Positions 61,277-64,000 of a stretch of 64,000 bases of DNA are shown here, one piece after another. A model generated the notes under the pieces. It saw only the letters and a program-made list of their open reading frames with translations. It was not told where the DNA came from and made no database searches. Both the position numbers and the translations under genes were made by a program. Every line of letters starts with the position of its first letter. Position 1 is the stretch's first letter. Source of the stretch: Ornithinimicrobium flavum (GTDB lineage: Bacteria; Actinomycetota; Actinomycetes; Actinomycetales; Dermatophilaceae); contig NZ_CP038213.1 in NCBI RefSeq assembly GCF_004526345.1, positions 3,038,001 to 3,102,000 of the forward strand, in the 5' to 3' direction.

Positions 61277-62285
61277 ATGTCCGGCACGAGGCCCGTCATC
61301 GAGGAGCTCCCCGCGCTGCCCGGAGCGCTGTCCGGCGACGTCCTGGCCCTGGCCCACCGGGCCGCCCAGCACGACGGCGTGCGACCGCTGTCCGAGCAGA
61401 CCGTCCTGCAGGCGCGCCGGCTGCCGCAGGAGGAGCTGGTGGGCACCAGCACCCACCTGGTCGTCGTCGCCGAGGACCCCGCCGGCGCCGGGGCCGGCCT
61501 GCCCGGGTCGGCGGCCGCCCCCACCGGGCCGGTGCTGGCCTACGGCCACGTCGACGCCAGTGACCCCTCCGCCCCGTCCGCCGAGCTGGTCGTCGACCCC
61601 TCCCGGCGCCGGCAGGGGGTCGGGGGGATGCTCCTGGACCACGTGCTCCGACGCTGGCCCGGGGTGCGGCTGTGGTCGCACGGCGACCTGCAGGACGCAC
61701 GGCGCCTCTACACCTCGCGCCAGCTCAGCGTGGTCCGCGAGCTGTGGCAGATGTCCGGCCGCTGGCCGGCGAGTGGGCCGACCTGCCCGACCACGACGTG
61801 GAGCTGCCCGAGGGCCTGGCGGTGCGCCCCTTCCGGGTCGGCCACGACGAGGAGGCCTGGCTCGCCGTCAACGCCCGCGCCTTCGCCGGCCACGCCGAGC
61901 AGGGACGGATGACGCTGACGGACCTCGCAGAGCGCCGGGCCGAGCCGTGGTTCGACCCGCACGGCTTCCTCATCGTCGAGGACCGCACCGGCGCGACGTC
62001 GACGGCAACCCCCGGATCGCCGCCTTCCACTGGACCAAGGTGGAACCCGACGACCGCTCCACCGGCGAGGTCTACGTCGTGGGCGTCGACCCGGACTACC
62101 AGGGCCGGGGCCTCGGCACGGCCGTCACCCTGCTCGGCCTGCAGCACCTGCGGGCCGTCGGGGTGAGCACCGCGCACCTCTACGTCGACGGGGACAACCC
62201 GGCGGCCATCGCCACCTACCACCGGCTCGGCTTCGAGCGGTCGGCGATCGACGTCATGTATGCCGCCGGAGCCGCGGAGGCGTGA
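61277..62285 (+). pseudogene. mshD: Mycothiol synthase MshD, two apparent frameshifts
   Basis: MshD carries two GNAT domains and adds acetyl from acetyl-CoA to Cys-GlcN-inositol, the last step of mycothiol synthesis. The first domain ([23 protein letters not shown]) is in one frame from ATG 61277. Near 61757-61760 the frame must shift by one base to give [23 protein letters not shown], and again near 61988-61995 to give [12 protein letters not shown] ... [18 protein letters not shown]. Adding one base at each point gives 336 residues, the expected size. An essential redox gene disrupted twice is unlikely; assembly error is favoured. The stop overlaps the next gene. Confidence 0.8.
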
Positions 62286-63256
62286 GCCCGGACGATCGCA
62301 TGGTCCGGGCGGCCGGGGTCGTCCCCGTGCGGTGGCGCGACGGTGCGCTGCAGGTCGCCCTCGTCCACCGGCCCAAGTACGACGACTGGTCCTGGCCGAA
62401 GGGCAAGCTCGACCACGGTGAGCACTTCGCGGTCGCCGCCGTCCGGGAGACGTTCGAGGAGACCGGCCTGCAGGTCCGGCTCGGGCGTCCGCTCCCGGAC
62501 GTCCGCTACCCGCTGCAGAGCAACGGGCAGGTCAAGCTGGTGCGCTACTGGGTGGCGGAGGTCGTCGGGGGCCACGGGCGGCTGGAGCACGAGGTCGACG
62601 AGGTCGCCTGGCTCTCGCCCACGCTCGCCGCCCGCCGGCTCAGCTACGACCACGACCGGGCGCTGCTGGACACCGTGGTGGAGCTGCATACCGCGGGGCG
62701 GTTGCGCAGCTGGCCGCTGCTGCTGGTGCGGCACGCCCACTCGGTGCCCCGCGGGGACTGGGACGGACCGGACGCCCGGCGTCCCCTCAGCCGCGCCGGT
62801 CGGCGACGCGCCGAGGGCCGCATGCGCCAGCTCACCCAGGCCTACGCCCCCACCACGGCGCTCAGCAGCCCGGCCGTGCGGTGCACGGACACCCTGCGCC
62901 CCTGGAGCGAGCCCGCGCAGGTGCCGGTGGCGTGCAAGAAGGGCCTGTCGGAGGAGGGTTTCGCGGTCGACCCGACGAAGGTCGACAAGCATCTCGCCCG
63001 CGTGCTGGCGGCGGGTGACCCGGCGGTGATCTGCACCCACGGACCCCTGCTGCCCCGGCTGCTCCAGCGGTTGGGCGAGGTCCCCGGCGTGGATCTCGAC
63101 GTCGGCGACCGTCGCATGCTCATGCGGTTGCGGGACGCACCGATGGACAAGGGGGAGATCCTCGTGTGCACCATGCTCGGTGCCGGCGCCGACGCCCGCG
63201 TCGTGGCCGTCGAGCGGCACCGACCTCGCGGTGAGGGGCGGGAGACCTCTGCGTAG
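62282..63256 (+). CDS. NUDIX hydrolase with histidine phosphatase domain (MutT1-like)
   Basis: A 324-residue two-domain protein. The N-terminal Nudix box [20 protein letters not shown] continues with TGL; the C-terminal phosphatase has [13 protein letters not shown], a central [15 protein letters not shown] and [11 protein letters not shown]. Mycobacterial MutT1 has the same layout and hydrolyses 8-oxo-GTP/dGTP and diadenosine polyphosphates. GTG 62282 overlaps the mshD stop (GTGA). Confidence 0.9.
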   Translation: MSPDDRMVRAAGVVPVRWRDGALQVALVHRPKYDDWSWPKGKLDHGEHFAVAAVRETFEETGLQVRLGRPLPDVRYPLQSNGQVKLVRYWVAEVVGGHGRLEHEVDEVAWLSPTLAARRLSYDHDRALLDTVVELHTAGRLRSWPLLLVRHAHSVPRGDWDGPDARRPLSRAGRRRAEGRMRQLTQAYAPTTALSSPAVRCTDTLRPWSEPAQVPVACKKGLSEEGFAVDPTKVDKHLARVLAAGDPAVICTHGPLLPRLLQRLGEVPGVDLDVGDRRMLMRLRDAPMDKGEILVCTMLGAGADARVVAVERHRPRGEGRETSA

Positions 63257-63275
63257 CCCGACCGGCGACGACATA

Positions 63276-63293
63276 TATAAGCATTGACTTATT
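63276..63293. promoter_or_regulatory. AT-rich ArsR-type operator
   Basis: ATAAG-CATTGA-CTTAT (63277-63292) is an inverted repeat in an island of A and T about 15 bp before the ArsR start. ArsR/SmtB repressors typically bind such sites overlapping their own promoter. Autoregulation is inferred. Confidence 0.55.
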
Positions 63294-63307
63294 AAGGGCT
63301 GCTGGGC

Positions 63308-64000
63308 ATGATGCCGGGCATGGAGACCTTCGACGTGCTGGGCGACCCGGTCCGCCGGAGGCTGCTCGAGCACCTGGCCTCCTGCGGCGAGCTGACGGCC
63401 GGGGGCCTGGTGAGCCTGGCGCGCGAGGAGTTCGGGATCAGCCAGCCGGCGGTCTCCCAGCACCTGAGGGTGCTGCGCGACGCGGGCCTGGTCAGCGTGC
63501 GCACCGAGGGCACCCGGCGGATCTACATCCTGCGCGGCGAGCCGCTCGCCGAGGCCGAGCGCTGGCTGGCCGACCTGCGCGGCTTCTGGTCGCAGCGGCT
63601 CGACGCCCTCGGGACCGAGCTGGCCCGTGGGCGGCGCGCGGCACGCCATACCCGCTCGACAGAGACCACCGACAGACGACGCGGCGTCCGCCGCGCACGA
63701 GACCAGGAGGATGGCATGAAGGACCTGATGGAGGAGCTCACGATGGTGCAGCGGCGGGTGGCGGACGGGCAGGTGCCGGCCGGGGCGGCCCGGGTGATCT
63801 CCCTCTCGCGGACATATGCCGCGACCGTCGAGGAGGTCTGGGACGCGCTGACGGACGCCGAGCGGCTATCGCGGTGGTTCCTGCCCGTGAGCGGTGACCT
63901 GCGGCCGGGTGGGCGCTACCAGTTCGAGGGTAACGCCGGCGGCGTCGTGCGGGAGTGCGAGGGGCCGACGCGGCTGGTGGTCACCTGGGAGATGGGCGAG
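63308..64000 (+). CDS. ArsR-family regulator in one frame with an SRPBCC (AHSA1) domain, runs off window
   Basis: From ATG 63308 the first 110 residues are an ArsR winged helix (METFDVLGDPVRRRLLEHLA, FGISQPAVSQHLRVLRDAGLV, GTRRIYIL). With no stop, the frame continues through an Arg/Thr-rich linker into MKDLMEELTMVQRR and an SRPBCC domain (ISLSRTYAATVEEVWDALTD, RLSRWFLPVSGDLRPGGRYQFEG) to the window end. These are usually two separate, adjacent genes. AGGAGG at 63705-63710, five bases before the in-frame ATG 63716, suggests that the SRPBCC protein is also or mainly started there. No catalytic role is known. Confidence 0.75.
   Translation, partial: MMPGMETFDVLGDPVRRRLLEHLASCGELTAGGLVSLAREEFGISQPAVSQHLRVLRDAGLVSVRTEGTRRIYILRGEPLAEAERWLADLRGFWSQRLDALGTELARGRRAARHTRSTETTDRRRGVRRARDQEDGMKDLMEELTMVQRRVADGQVPAGAARVISLSRTYAATVEEVWDALTDAERLSRWFLPVSGDLRPGGRYQFEGNAGGVVRECEGPTRLVVTWEMGE

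Overview
The window is high-GC actinobacterial DNA. Mycothiol genes (mshA, mshD, a mycothiol-dependent formaldehyde dehydrogenase), carD next to ispD/ispF, a SenX3/RegX3-type pair beside phoU, gpmA and mshA, a GlnR-type regulator beside mshD, an Rpf-type muralytic factor and many leaderless genes all fit Actinomycetes. The overall flavour is Micrococcales (Intrasporangiaceae/Ornithinimicrobiaceae-like), but the genus cannot be proved from the sequence alone.

Region 1, 1-9.2 kb, is accessory DNA and probably an island beside tRNA-Thr. It holds the end of an ABC exporter operon with a palindromic operator, a truncated IS21-type element, and a lower-GC two-gene module (a four-helix membrane protein and a membrane-anchored P-loop GTPase). 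The GTPase tail is interrupted by an intact ISL3 element with perfect 25-bp inverted repeats and an 8-bp target duplication. Next come an element of two tandem tyrosine recombinases bounded by 13-bp inverted repeats, a frameshifted phage-type integrase and the tRNA-Thr(TGT).

Region 2, 9.2-26 kb, is cell-wall and sugar metabolism: an Rpf-like protein with three SH3b repeats and a CRP/GlxR-like site, a Ser/Thr kinase, otsA-otsB (trehalose), and a maltodextrin system (malE-malF-malG-amylase-LacI on the minus strand, malK divergent, CTTGCAG-type operator between them).

Region 3, 23.3-38.1 kb, contains the most unusual structure. Four tandem arrays of an exact 32-bp unit occur as two inverted pairs, each pair enclosing one gene in a block of about 1.5 kb: an AbiEi/nuclease-like protein and an SDR oxidoreductase. 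Between and around the blocks are DUF4032, CDF transporter, S9 peptidase, rlmB, cysS, YidC-like, GPP34-like and GH31 genes.

Region 4, 38-64 kb, is mostly conserved core: formaldehyde detoxification pair, AAE-type transporter and acyl-CoA ligase sharing a palindromic operator, ispF and an ispD fused to a P-loop kinase, carD, lpqE-like lipoprotein, phoU, senX3-regX3 with a candidate PHO box, gpmA-ybjN-mshA, dtd-asparaginase-BKACE, ygfZ, an LCP protein, nitrobindin, glnR-mshD-mutT1-like, and at the right edge a regulator ORF in which ArsR and SRPBCC domains are in one frame.

At least eight one-base or small frame breaks hit otherwise well-conserved genes (integrase, amylase, malF, AMIN-like protein, AAE transporter, methyltransferase, mshD twice), often in G/C homopolymers. 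Assembly error is at least as likely as real decay for most of them.
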